Source: JASSUD01 sp031963415
GTDB lineage: Bacteria; Pseudomonadota; Gammaproteobacteria; Burkholderiales; Burkholderiaceae
Direction: 5' to 3'
NCBI GenBank assembly: GCA_031963415.1
Contig: JASSUI010000001.1
Coordinates: forward strand, 2,604,001 to 2,668,000
DNA: 64,000 nt
Position 1 is the stretch's first letter; each line of letters starts with the position of its first letter. The translations under genes and the position numbers were made by a program. Positions 9,424 to 18,200 of the stretch are shown here, piece by piece. The notes below the pieces were generated by a model. The model searched no databases and had not been told where the DNA came from. It saw nothing but the letters and a program-made list of their open reading frames with translations.

Positions 9424-10761
9424 ATGAATCCCGCTTTTTATATTTCATCCTTTCTCAAAAATATGAGGATATACAGTTTGCCTACACCCGCTGAGCACAA
9501 GGCAGTTTCTAATGCAGCTATAGCTGCTGATACAACTACCGATGCGACTACTGAGGTAGCTATCAATGCGGTACCGAAAAGGATGTCAGTAAGTAGCTTA
9601 GATGGGCCGGTGACAAAAGGAGAAATTCAGTCGTTCGTCGACTATATACAGACATTAAAACCACGACTCACGAATAGTAAGAATGAGTGGGCGCAAGGTA
9701 AGAGTGGTGAGAATTTGAAGGCCATGTCACTGATATACGATATCGCACCACGGAAAGAAATTCTGGACAAAATGGTATCGTTTTCTGACGCTTTGTTATC
9801 CATTGGAAAGAAAAAGACAAGTGGTCAAGTCACTTGGAAGGGAGATGGAGGCGCACAAGGTGATATTGTTGGGCACCTCGCAAATTGTGCAAAGCAAATT
9901 CTAAAAACAAAAGATCTCCATAATAAAGTCGTCGTCCCCGGCGGTGATCCGCATAAGTTTGGTAAGACCTATCTTGAGAGAGCTAAGTATTACCTCGCTG
10001 TAGCAGACAGATCAGCTAATGCAAATCTTTTGGGTGCATTACTGGAACTGCGCAATGGTGACCATATGTATTTCTCAAAGAAAACATCTTACAAACGTGG
10101 AGAGCCAGTGCCGTGGAACCAACAAATGATGTTTAATTATGCATTTGTCAATCTGGCTCAGGCATATGGGCTCCTAGGAGGCGCTAAAGATAAGGTTAAG
10201 CGTTACGATGCGATTGTCCAATCAAACGTTGATTGGTTCTTTAAAGATGGGATAACAAGCTACACTAACAAAAAGGATCGTCGTTCGTATGACTGGGGTT
10301 ATGCGCTGCCTCAAAAAAAAGGAGAAGATAGCAACCACGGCAGCCTCGATGTAGCAGGCCTTTATCGGCTATATCTAAGTGGACGCTATAAAATAGACGC
10401 AAAGCACTTCGTGCCTATCGCTAACACGATTATGGATGTGATGAGAAAAGGTGATAAACATTACGCAGGACGTTTGGATGGCACCTCTAGCGGTGGCAAC
10501 TCTAAGGCTACAAACCGATTGCGTAGCGGTTTTATGTTTATGGCCTTGTTCCGGTCTAATGCGTACCAACAGATGATGGCTGATGCAGGCATCCAGAAAG
10601 GAGGCAGTACAGATAGAATTGATGTCTACTCTCGTTTTTTATGTGTTAAGCACCAGCAATCAAATCATAGAGCGGCAACAAACACTGATGGGGCAACAGC
10701 AAACGAAAATTGGTACTCATCAGCATTTAACCAATTACTAGCTCGCGTTAGATTCGTATGA
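9424..10761 (+). CDS. Unrecognised 445-aa protein, possibly an alpha/alpha-toroid enzyme
   Basis: I cannot assign a family with confidence. After about 50 low-complexity Ala/Thr-rich residues (AADTTTDATTEVAIN) the rest reads as alternating amphipathic helices. It contains the motif SNHGSLDVAGLYRLYLSGRY, an aromatic-rich stretch (RRSYDWGYALPQ) and WYSSAFNQLLARVRF at the end. This texture recalls (alpha/alpha) toroid polysaccharide lyases and related secreted enzymes, but catalytic residues cannot be verified. No classical signal peptide is visible. The ATG at 9424 is preferred over a TTG six bases earlier; neither has a strong ribosome site. It stands alone between the insertion cluster and convergent trhO. 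Confidence 0.7.
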   Translation: MNPAFYISSFLKNMRIYSLPTPAEHKAVSNAAIAADTTTDATTEVAINAVPKRMSVSSLDGPVTKGEIQSFVDYIQTLKPRLTNSKNEWAQGKSGENLKAMSLIYDIAPRKEILDKMVSFSDALLSIGKKKTSGQVTWKGDGGAQGDIVGHLANCAKQILKTKDLHNKVVVPGGDPHKFGKTYLERAKYYLAVADRSANANLLGALLELRNGDHMYFSKKTSYKRGEPVPWNQQMMFNYAFVNLAQAYGLLGGAKDKVKRYDAIVQSNVDWFFKDGITSYTNKKDRRSYDWGYALPQKKGEDSNHGSLDVAGLYRLYLSGRYKIDAKHFVPIANTIMDVMRKGDKHYAGRLDGTSSGGNSKATNRLRSGFMFMALFRSNAYQQMMADAGIQKGGSTDRIDVYSRFLCVKHQQSNHRAATNTDGATANENWYSSAFNQLLARVRFV

Positions 10762-10814
10762 TAGGTTGAAATTAACCTACTCTTTAGCATCAAACGCTTC
10801 GTGATAGCTAACAA

Positions 10815-10844
10815 TGCCATTTGGCAGTTCACTGTCAAATGGCA
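10815..10844. terminator. Bidirectional hairpin between convergent genes
   Basis: TGCCATTTG pairs exactly with CAAATGGCA, and an inner CAG/CTG pair encloses a short loop. The hairpin lies between the 445-aa protein gene (plus) and trhO (minus), which converge here. There is no long T run, so it is an imperfect intrinsic terminator. Confidence 0.6.
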
Positions 10845-10868
10845 GCGCCTGAAAGTATTCAGCTCGCA

Positions 10869-11615
10869 TTACGCATCAATCGGTTCAAGCTTTGAGTTTA
10901 ATACGGTGCGCTGATCGAATACAAAGCAGCCGCCTTCATAATGCGCGCCACCGACTTCTTCGAAATATTTAAGAATTCCGCCCTCAAGTTGATACACATT
11001 TTCAATACCGATATTTTGCATATACAAAGCTGCTTTTTCACAGCGAATGCCTCCGGTACAGAATGACACGACGGTTTTACCAGCGAGATCCTCACGGCGG
11101 GCATCGATAACATCAGGGAATTCGCTAAACTTGGTGAGCCGGTAATCTAACGCGTCAACAAAAGTACCCGCATCTACTTCAAATCCATTACGTGTATCAA
11201 GCATTACCACTGGGCGTCCATTGTCATCTTGCCCACAATCAAGCCATTTTTTCAAAGTCTGCGCACTAACTGCAGGCGCGCGGCCTATCTCAGGCTGAAT
11301 CGCTGGCATGCGCATCGTGATAATTTCTTTTTTTAATTTAACCAACATCCGATGAAACGGCTGCTCGTCGCATAAGCTTTCTTTGCCTTGTAGATCTGCT
11401 AGCTTGCCTTCAAAAAAAGGATCTTCGTGTAGCCAATGGATAAAAGTATCAACTGCAGTGCGGGTCCCTGCAACAAATAAATTAATCCCTTCAGGTGCTA
11501 GCAAAATAGTACCGCGCAAGCCCAGCTCATCACAGCGTGAGCGGATAGGCGCGCGCCATTTTTCTGGCGAATCAATGGTAACGAAAAGATAAGCGGCAAG
11601 ATTAACGATATTCAT
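10869..11615 (-). CDS. trhO: tRNA uridine 5-oxyacetate hydroxylase TrhO (rhodanese-like, YceA)
   Basis: The 248-residue protein has the TrhO/YceA layout: an N-terminal acylphosphatase-like domain (GLRGTILLAPEGINLFVAG), a linker (FHRMLVKLKKEI) and a rhodanese domain. The rhodanese domain carries DTRNGFEVDAGTF and the active-site loop VVSFCTGGIRCEKAALYM. The family installs the 5-hydroxyuridine that starts cmo5U/mcmo5U formation at wobble position 34, in an O2-dependent reaction in the cytosol. All expected Cys residues of the CTGGIRC loop are present. The gene appears monocistronic, with a hairpin downstream and its own spacer upstream. Confidence 0.93.
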   Translation of the reverse strand: MNIVNLAAYLFVTIDSPEKWRAPIRSRCDELGLRGTILLAPEGINLFVAGTRTAVDTFIHWLHEDPFFEGKLADLQGKESLCDEQPFHRMLVKLKKEIITMRMPAIQPEIGRAPAVSAQTLKKWLDCGQDDNGRPVVMLDTRNGFEVDAGTFVDALDYRLTKFSEFPDVIDARREDLAGKTVVSFCTGGIRCEKAALYMQNIGIENVYQLEGGILKYFEEVGGAHYEGGCFVFDQRTVLNSKLEPIDA

Positions 11616-11989
11616 AGCAATAACTGAATAGATGAACGCTGGCTTCCAAGTCCAGCGAAGCGATCATAACAAATTAGATAGCTTCGTTGCCATTCAATAT
11701 TTTTTAGAAGGAAATATAAAATGCATATGGTCTACTCTATCTCCCCTATTCCCCAACAATGCTGCAGGAATTGCCTATTCTTCAATTGATAATTTTGACT
11801 TAAATAATAAGCGAGGTCTTCGGTCTCGTAAAAGGTGAACATCGAGGTTAAATTGATATTCAGGAGCGTGTTCATGCTAGGCGCACATGGAAAAACAAAA
11901 GGCCCGTAAGGGCCTTTTGTTTTAAATATATAGACTTTTAATTTGTCTTTCTCATTTGTAATGATCGAGTCATATAGCAATAATCGAAA
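11616..11989. other. Spacer between trhO and the Rieske pair
   Basis: Apart from the strong hairpin at 11892-11923, this AT-rich stretch holds only short, unconvincing reading frames. It should contain the trhO promoter (minus strand) and the 3' end of the Rieske transcript. Confidence 0.3.
11892..11923 (-). terminator. Strong bidirectional rho-independent terminator
   Basis: AAAACAAAAGGCCC, a four-base loop (GTAA) and its exact complement form a 14-bp stem with a GC-rich tip and A/T runs at both feet. It therefore works as an intrinsic terminator on either strand. It lies about 65 bases past the stop codon of the distal Rieske gene. Confidence 0.9.
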
Positions 11990-13042
11990 TTAAGCTTGCT
12001 TTAAAAGTGGTGCGTCTACTTCTTCCGCTATCAATCTATCAATCACGCGATGGGAACGAATCGATGCCTCATCTATTGGCAATAGCATAGGCCGCATCGA
12101 CATAAAATCTTTATCGCCAATGATTTGTTGCTGATCTTCCACCATCGGTACATCTTCTTTTTCAATTGGATACATTAAAGCTTCAGTCGCGCGCTCCAAT
12201 ACTTGACGGCCTGCCTCGCCCACTTCTACGGGCATGCTAAAGGCTAAAAAGCAGTGCGTCGTGGTTTCAGTTTCGGGCGTTGGGAAAACCGCGCTTTTTG
12301 CCGCACTGATCACCTTAGACCGATCACCCGCTGCGCTCATCACAACATTCAATTCGATCAAACCAGGCGCCTCCCAGCGCATAGTAAAGCTACGATCGAC
12401 CAGTGTGCCTTCAGGAATCTGGCAAATTTGCGCAATAAAAGGTTCTACTTTTTCATCATAGGTTAATCGAGAAGTCCAAACTGTATCGCCCTTCTGTACA
12501 CACTCTGCGTCTTCGCGTGCAATTCTGTCCGTTCCTAGATTACTAGGGTGCAGAAACTGCAAATGACTAAAATCCAATACATTATCAATCATTAATTGAT
12601 AGTTCGCCTTCATAGGTAGATAGCGGTAAGTGATGAAGTTATGCGCGGGGTCGAGAAACTCAAAGACGAGGATTCTCGATTCGTCAGCACGCCCTACCTC
12701 TCCTGTCCAAATCCAAATTGCGCCAAAACGTTCGGCTACAGGGTAGCTGTGCACTTTCATTGTCGGAGGAATATGCTCATCACCATGGGGATTGCGCACA
12801 CAGCGACCATTCGAGCCAAATGCCAAGCCGTGATAGGGACATTCGATCACCCCCTCTTCTAACCGTCCTTTATGCAACGGTGCAAAACGATGAGGGCAAA
12901 TATTAGAGAGCGCGACAGGTTTCCCTTCTGCATTTCGATAAAACAGCACCTGCTCACCTAAAATCGTACGAGCAAACGGCTTATCGGATGACAATTCGTT
13001 CGCCCATGCGCCTACATACCAGGTATTTTTTAAAAATGGCAT
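11990..13042 (-). CDS. Rieske non-haem iron oxygenase (VanA-like), copy 1
   Basis: This 350-residue alpha subunit has a Rieske domain with the 2Fe-2S ligands C49-P-H51 and C68-P-Y-H71. Its catalytic domain carries the mononuclear-iron motif IDNVLDFSHLQFLHP (D157, H160, H165). The class couples O2 to hydroxylation or O-demethylation using electrons from a separate reductase; no reductase gene lies nearby. It resembles vanillate-demethylase-like and plant/cyanobacterial-type single-component oxygenases, and its substrate is unknown. CAGGAG precedes the ATG at 13042. It lies 39 bases behind a close paralogue with the same N-terminus, so both are one operon. Being next to carotenoid genes suggests, but does not prove, a lipid or carotenoid substrate. 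Confidence 0.88.
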   Translation of the reverse strand: MPFLKNTWYVGAWANELSSDKPFARTILGEQVLFYRNAEGKPVALSNICPHRFAPLHKGRLEEGVIECPYHGLAFGSNGRCVRNPHGDEHIPPTMKVHSYPVAERFGAIWIWTGEVGRADESRILVFEFLDPAHNFITYRYLPMKANYQLMIDNVLDFSHLQFLHPSNLGTDRIAREDAECVQKGDTVWTSRLTYDEKVEPFIAQICQIPEGTLVDRSFTMRWEAPGLIELNVVMSAAGDRSKVISAAKSAVFPTPETETTTHCFLAFSMPVEVGEAGRQVLERATEALMYPIEKEDVPMVEDQQQIIGDKDFMSMRPMLLPIDEASIRSHRVIDRLIAEEVDAPLLKQA

Positions 13043-13081
13043 TTTTACTCCTGAAAAACGGCTCGTGATGTGACTTTTTCT

Positions 13082-14152
13082 CTAAACAGCTACTTTAAGA
13101 TGAGTTTGCTGAGCTGGCGAAACGTCAGCTTCTTCAGCGAGCAGCCGGTCCATCACGCGATAGGTGCGAATCGCTGCTTCATCGACAGGTAACAACATAG
13201 GCCGCATCGATAGAAAATCTCTATCGCCAATAATTTGCTGCTGACTCTCAATGATGGGTACATCTTCTTTTTCAAATGGATACATCAAAGCATCAGCCAG
13301 CCGATCCAGCGTTTGTTTGCCTGCCTCGCCCATTGCCATAGGAAGACTAAAAGCAAAAAAGAAATGCATCTTGCTTTCTGTTTCAGGTGTTGCGAAAACT
13401 GCGCTTTTTGCAGAGATGATCAATTTAGATCGATCACCCGCTTTGCTCATCTCAACAATCACTTCCATTACCCCAGGCGGATCCCAGCGTACAGTGAAAC
13501 TGCGATCTATCAGCATATCCTCAGGAAGCTGGTTAATTTTTCTAATAAAAGGCGCTACCTCTTCATCATAGGTTAAGCGATAAGTCCAAACCGTATCGCC
13601 CTTCTGCACACACTTTGCGTCTTCGCATGCAATTTTGTCGGTTCCCAGATTATCGGGATGCAGAAATTGCAAATGGCTAAAATCCAGAACGTTATCAATC
13701 ATCAATTGAGCGTTCCCTTTTATAGGTGAATAGCGGAAAGCGATAAAGTTATGTGCCGGATCAAGGAACTTAAAGACGGGGATTTTTGATTCGTCAGCAC
13801 GCTCTACCTCTCCTGTCCAAATCCAAATTGCGCCAAAACGTTCGGCAACAGGGTAGCTGCGCACTTTCATTGTCGGAGGAATATGTCCATCACCATGGGG
13901 ATTGCGCACACAGCGACCATTCGAGCCAAATGCCAAGCCGTGATACGGACACTCAATCACACCATCCTCTAGCCGTCCTTTATGCAATGGTGCAAAACGA
14001 TGAGGGCAAATATTAGAGAGCGCGACAGGTTTTCCTTCGGCATCTCGGTACAGCAGTACCTGCTCACCTAAAATCGTACGAGCAAACGGCTTATCGGATG
14101 ACAGTTCATTTGCCCATGCGCCTACATACCAGGTGTTTTTTAAAAACGGCAT
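13082..14152 (-). CDS. Rieske non-haem iron oxygenase (VanA-like), copy 2
   Basis: The 356-residue paralogue of the gene behind it starts MPFLKNTWYVGAWANELSSD, identical to copy 1 over that length. It keeps the same Rieske ligands (CPHR, CPYHG) and the same iron motif IDNVLDFSHLQFLHP. AGGAAGAG lies just upstream of the ATG at 14150-14152, so the ten extra residues readable from 14182 are probably not translated. The protein differs from copy 1 mainly in the C-terminal catalytic half, where substrate contacts lie, and ends with a longer tail (QQTHLKVAV). It is the promoter-proximal gene of the pair. Confidence 0.88.
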   Translation of the reverse strand: MPFLKNTWYVGAWANELSSDKPFARTILGEQVLLYRDAEGKPVALSNICPHRFAPLHKGRLEDGVIECPYHGLAFGSNGRCVRNPHGDGHIPPTMKVRSYPVAERFGAIWIWTGEVERADESKIPVFKFLDPAHNFIAFRYSPIKGNAQLMIDNVLDFSHLQFLHPDNLGTDKIACEDAKCVQKGDTVWTYRLTYDEEVAPFIRKINQLPEDMLIDRSFTVRWDPPGVMEVIVEMSKAGDRSKLIISAKSAVFATPETESKMHFFFAFSLPMAMGEAGKQTLDRLADALMYPFEKEDVPIIESQQQIIGDRDFLSMRPMLLPVDEAAIRTYRVMDRLLAEEADVSPAQQTHLKVAV

Positions 14153-14618
14153 TTCTCTTCCTAAAAAAGCTGCCTGTGACATGGCTTTTTTAGCTTAGGT
14201 AAACTACCTTGTCACAACTATTGATACATCAATATTGATGATGATTGATGATGATTTTTTTATGTATTTTGTGTTCAGCCGATAAGGCTAGAAATCAGAG
14301 TTGACTGAATGAGGTGAGTCAATTTGGCTGATATTGCTGGATTTGACAGTTAATTAACGATTAAAAGAGAGGATGATCATGAATGACGGCAGTATTCTTG
14401 GTCACGTTCGATTTCCTCACGCTGGTGGTTCTTATTATTCGGCAGCACGAACAAAACTTCGTTCTTCGCCTCATTCGTTTTTTTTGCTTTTACTAAAATC
14501 GTTGGCCAAAGCGTTCTTGACCAGTTTATTGATAGATGTAGGGTGAAAAGTGCACTGCTAAAAGCAGATTTGCACGCAGTAACTTTTTTTGCGAGCAGGA
14601 CGCTAGTTAATAATAATT
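14153..14618. promoter_or_regulatory. Divergent control region between Rieske pair and crt operon
   Basis: This stretch must carry the promoters of both transcripts. At 14227-14240 it contains the perfect 14-bp palindrome CATCAATATTGATG, followed at once by imperfect tandem copies of TTGATGATGA to about 14255. This is a plausible operator on the Rieske side. The 14380-14546 part includes a possible short gene, listed separately. No riboswitch was recognised, and the crtI ribosome site is weak. Confidence 0.45.
14379..14546 (+). CDS. Possible 55-aa small protein upstream of crtI
   Basis: An ATG preceded by GAGAGGATGATC opens a 55-codon frame ending in TGA at 14546. It begins MNDGSILGHVRFPHAGGSYY and ends in a hydrophobic, Leu-rich stretch (FFLLLLKSLAKAFLTSLLID) that could be a short membrane helix. 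The ribosome site is better than that of crtI, and it lies 72 bases before crtI in the same direction. There is no family match, so it could be a leader peptide, a small protein or chance. Confidence 0.3.
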   Translation: MNDGSILGHVRFPHAGGSYYSAARTKLRSSPHSFFLLLLKSLAKAFLTSLLIDVG

Positions 14619-16154
14619 ATGAAGTTACTCAATTCGTTGTTTGATAAAAAAGTAAGTCTTGGCTCACCGCAGGGCCGTCATGCCGTTGTCATCGGCGCAG
14701 GCCTTGGCGGTATTGCTGCGGCATTGCGTGCACGCGCGTTGGGTTTTGAAGTTACTGTAGTGGAACGGCTCGAACAAATCGGCGGACGGGCACGGGTATT
14801 TCGTCGCGATGGCTACACTTTTGATGCTGGCCCTACTGTAATTACTGCACCAGCCTTGCTTGAAGAGCTTTTCGCTTTGTTCGGTGAACGTCTTTCCGAG
14901 CATGTAGATCTGCTACCTGTTGAGCCTTGGTATCGCATCACGTTTCCCGACGGTAGCCATTTTAGATATGGTAGTACCGCAGAAGAACTACGGCAGTCCG
15001 TGCTCGAGTTCTCGCCGGAGGATATTGCTGGCTATGATAAATTTATAGAACGCGCTCGCGCGTTGTACGAAATTGGCTTTGAAACCTATGGGGACAAGCC
15101 TTTTCATCGGCCGCTACAAATGCTGCGCGCACTACCGATGATCGTGCGCAATGGCGGCTACCTTTCAGTCTATGAAATGGTAAGCCGCTTTATCCGCAAT
15201 GAATCGCTACGGCGTGTATTGAGCTTGCAACCTTTACTTGTAGGTGGCCATCCATATCACACCAGCGCTATCTACGCTTTGATTCCCTACTTGGAACAAC
15301 GCTTTGGAATATGGTTCGCACGTGGAGGTACAACATCATTGATCACCGCGCTTGGTCAATTAATGAAAAGGCATAAGATCAAGGTGATGACCAGTACCAC
15401 TGTGGAGCGCCTCACAATGAAAGATAAGCGAGCTACTGGCGTGGTACTTGCCGGGGGAAAACAAATTCCAGCCGATTTGGTGATTGCCAATGTCGATCCG
15501 CCTGCTCTGTACAAGCATCTTCTCCCCGTTGGAAAGCGACGCGTTTGGACCGAGCAGCGGCTTTCTCGATTGCAATACTCGATGGGTTTATTTGTAATCT
15601 ATTTCGGTACTAACAAGCAGTATCCTAATACTGCGCACCACACGATTATTCTGGGTCAGCGTTATCGCGAATTATTGGATGAGGTTTTCGGCAGCGGCGC
15701 TACCCTTCCTGAAGATCTCAGCCTTTATCTGCATCGACCGACGGCAACTGATCCAACTCTCGCCCCACCTACGCACGATACATTTTATGCCCTTGCCCCC
15801 GTACCTAATTTGCAGGCAAATATTGATTGGGAAACAGCTTCAGCTGTGTTGACTAAACGTATTCTGGCGATGCTTAGTGAGCGGGAGTTACCCGGGGTGG
15901 AGCAGCATGTCACCATTTGCTTTCATTTAAATCCAATCGATTTTGCTCGTGATTACTTAAGCGAACATGGAGCTGGGTTTTCCATTGCGCCGACGCTGCG
16001 GCAATCAGCCTATTTTCGCTTTCACAATTTGTCCGAAGAAGTCGAGAATCTTTATTTGGTGGGTGCAGGCACACACCCAGGAGCTGGGGTGCCAGGCGTA
16101 TTAACCTCGGCTAAGGTGGTAGAAAATCTGCTGCGCGAGGAGATTAGCGTATGA
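14619..16154 (+). CDS. crtI: Phytoene desaturase CrtI
   Basis: CrtI desaturates phytoene stepwise, typically to lycopene, as an FAD-dependent membrane-associated enzyme. The 511 residues fit the family. The dinucleotide fold lies at residues 22-50 (HAVVIGAGLGGIAAALRARA, ending in VERLEQIGGRAR). The DGYTFDAGPTVITAP stretch and the C-terminal flavin motif LYLVGAGTHPGAGVPGVLTS are intact. The number of desaturation steps cannot be read from sequence, but the downstream beta-cyclase implies lycopene. The stop overlaps the crtB start by four bases, which indicates translational coupling. The N-terminal 20 residues are longer than in many relatives. Confidence 0.96.
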   Translation: MKLLNSLFDKKVSLGSPQGRHAVVIGAGLGGIAAALRARALGFEVTVVERLEQIGGRARVFRRDGYTFDAGPTVITAPALLEELFALFGERLSEHVDLLPVEPWYRITFPDGSHFRYGSTAEELRQSVLEFSPEDIAGYDKFIERARALYEIGFETYGDKPFHRPLQMLRALPMIVRNGGYLSVYEMVSRFIRNESLRRVLSLQPLLVGGHPYHTSAIYALIPYLEQRFGIWFARGGTTSLITALGQLMKRHKIKVMTSTTVERLTMKDKRATGVVLAGGKQIPADLVIANVDPPALYKHLLPVGKRRVWTEQRLSRLQYSMGLFVIYFGTNKQYPNTAHHTIILGQRYRELLDEVFGSGATLPEDLSLYLHRPTATDPTLAPPTHDTFYALAPVPNLQANIDWETASAVLTKRILAMLSERELPGVEQHVTICFHLNPIDFARDYLSEHGAGFSIAPTLRQSAYFRFHNLSEEVENLYLVGAGTHPGAGVPGVLTSAKVVENLLREEISV

Positions 16155-17041
16155 CGCAGGAAGCGCTTACCGTACTTTCCCGTTATGGGCGCAGTTTCCG
16201 TCTAGCAGGGGCGTTACTGTCACACACCCATCTTGATGGGGCAGCACAGTTATACGAGTTCTGCCGTGCAATTGACGATCTGGCTGATAATGCAACAGAT
16301 ACCGAAAGCGCTCGCGCAGAGCTGCAAGCAGTACGCCTGGCAGTGCTAAATGGCGATACCCATCATCCGCTGGCAGCCCAATTTTTGGCATTGGCGCAGC
16401 ATTCTCACGTTAGCCAGGAAGTTGCAGCGCAATTAATCGAAACTGTTTTGTCTGATTTAGAACCGGTGCGCATAGCCAATGAAATTGGCTTAATTCGCTA
16501 CGCTTACGGCGTCGCGGGTACCGTGGGTCTCATGATGTGCTCAGTACTGGGTGTGGCTGACCGTGCTGCACAACCTTATGCCATCGATCTGGGTATAGCA
16601 ATGCAACTCACGAATATTGCTCGCGATGTTGTAGAAGATGCGGCGCGTAATCGTCTCTATTTACCAGCAGTATGGCTGCCTTCAGGTTTGACGCCTGCAC
16701 AGGTACAGGACCATCCTGAAGCGGTATTTGCTGCAGTGCAGCGTCTACTGGTATTAGCCGATCAGTATTATGAAAGCGGTATCCAAGGCTTGGGATTTTT
16801 GCCGTACCGTGCAAGCTTAGCTATTTTGGCAGCCAAGCGGCTTTATCAAGCAATCGGGTATCGCGTGCTGCAGTTAGGCCCGAGCTATTTGAAGGCTGGA
16901 CGGTGCGTCGTACCGAATTGGCAGCGGTGGATTCTATTAACAAAAGCTATAGTTAACGGCGTCGTTATGCCGCGTCGTGTCATTGCTCATAATGCCTCTT
17001 TACATCACGCTCTCTCTGGCATGCCAGGGGCGAATCTATGA
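16151..17041 (+). CDS. crtB: 15-cis-phytoene synthase CrtB
   Basis: CrtB condenses two GGPP molecules to phytoene, the committed carotenoid step. In 296 residues the two Asp-rich Mg-diphosphate motifs are present: FCRAIDDLADNATD (DDLAD at 42-46) and QLTNIARDVVEDAARNRLYLP. The squalene/phytoene-synthase signature Y..GVAGTVGLMMCSVLG is also intact. The gene overlaps crtI and crtY by ATGA junctions on both sides. GGPP is probably supplied by the prenyl synthase encoded 5 kb downstream on the opposite strand. Confidence 0.96.
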   Translation: MTQEALTVLSRYGRSFRLAGALLSHTHLDGAAQLYEFCRAIDDLADNATDTESARAELQAVRLAVLNGDTHHPLAAQFLALAQHSHVSQEVAAQLIETVLSDLEPVRIANEIGLIRYAYGVAGTVGLMMCSVLGVADRAAQPYAIDLGIAMQLTNIARDVVEDAARNRLYLPAVWLPSGLTPAQVQDHPEAVFAAVQRLLVLADQYYESGIQGLGFLPYRASLAILAAKRLYQAIGYRVLQLGPSYLKAGRCVVPNWQRWILLTKAIVNGVVMPRRVIAHNASLHHALSGMPGANL

Positions 17042-18195
17042 GTAGCCGCGTAGATTACGATATAGCTATCATCGGTGCTGGCTTGGCTGGTCTAAGCCTA
17101 GCTGTACGTTTAGCTGAGTTATCTGCACCTCGTTTGCGTATATTATTGATTGATTCCCGCAAGCATTACGTCCGAGATCGCACATGGTCTTATTGGTCAG
17201 GCGTGATACAGCATCCTTTTCAAGCAGCTGTTTCAAAACATTGGGATGCGTGGGCGATTGCCACAAACGAAGGGGTCGTGAAACGCTCTGTGCCTGGTGT
17301 GCGGTATGAGTCTCTATGTGCCGATGCCGTTTATGAGTTGGCATTCAATCGCCTGCATGAAGCAGATAACATCGATATACGACTGGGCACGCGCATTGTT
17401 GAGCTTGAAGAAGAAGGCGACCGAATAACGTTGCGCTTACCCGAGCAAGTGCAAGTTCGGCAAGTATTTGATAGCCGAGTACCGACTGAGCTTGGTCAGC
17501 ATGGATTAATACAACGCTTTCTTGGACAGGAAATCGAAACTGAACAGCCCGTGTTTGATCCCAACACGGCATTGCTGATGGATTTTCGCGTGTCACAACA
17601 AGCCACGCACTTTGTTTATGTATTACCTCTAAGCGCTCAGCGTGCTTTAGTTGAAGACACCTACTTTGCTCCGCCTGGCTTCTGTCCACCAGACCATCGC
17701 GCTACGCTAACGGCCTATTTAGCTGAACGGTATGGTATCAGCGGCACGCATAAGACGCGCTTATTATTCGAAGAACAAGGCGCATTACCAATGGATCCGT
17801 GCTTTCACCCGCTTCAGCGCTCGCCGCATATTTATCCGCTGGGGAGTGCTGCAGGCGCACTTCGGCCAGCGACTGGCTACGGTTTCATAGCCATTCAAAT
17901 GCAGTGCGAACGCATTGCTCAAGACCTCAAGTTAGGGCGTCCGCCACGTGCTATCACTAAACGTTCTGGATTAATACGCTGGATGGATCGTACTTTTCTT
18001 GCATGCTTAAGCCGCCTGCCCTACTGCTCACCTGCAATATTCCGTGCTCTTTTTGCCCACTGCCCCCCGAGTGTGTTGATACGATTTTTAAACGATCAAG
18101 CGCGTTTTACCGATTGCGCTAGGGTAGCCACCGCACTGTTGCCATCATTACCGCAGATGTGGCGAACGAGACGAAACTTCATGACTTCTGAATAA
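17038..18195 (+). CDS. crtY: Lycopene beta-cyclase CrtY
   Basis: CrtY closes beta-ionone rings on lycopene to give beta-carotene. The 385-residue protein starts with a flavin-binding fold (YDIAIIGAGLAGLSLAVRLA) and then shows the family motifs RTWSYW, FLGQEIET, LLMDFRV, VLPLSAQRALVEDTYF, EEQGALPM and RPATGYGFIAIQMQ in the right order. Nothing suggests inactivation. It overlaps crtB by ATGA and ends five bases before blh, so the four genes are one transcript. Confidence 0.96.
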   Translation: MSSRVDYDIAIIGAGLAGLSLAVRLAELSAPRLRILLIDSRKHYVRDRTWSYWSGVIQHPFQAAVSKHWDAWAIATNEGVVKRSVPGVRYESLCADAVYELAFNRLHEADNIDIRLGTRIVELEEEGDRITLRLPEQVQVRQVFDSRVPTELGQHGLIQRFLGQEIETEQPVFDPNTALLMDFRVSQQATHFVYVLPLSAQRALVEDTYFAPPGFCPPDHRATLTAYLAERYGISGTHKTRLLFEEQGALPMDPCFHPLQRSPHIYPLGSAAGALRPATGYGFIAIQMQCERIAQDLKLGRPPRAITKRSGLIRWMDRTFLACLSRLPYCSPAIFRALFAHCPPSVLIRFLNDQARFTDCARVATALLPSLPQMWRTRRNFMTSE

Positions 18196-18200
18196 AAAAA

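Noticed and set aside
12234..12466. Two overlapping plus-strand frames inside the Rieske genes, repeated at 13235-13576
   Set aside because: They are antisense shadows. Their duplication simply mirrors the duplication of the real minus-strand genes.
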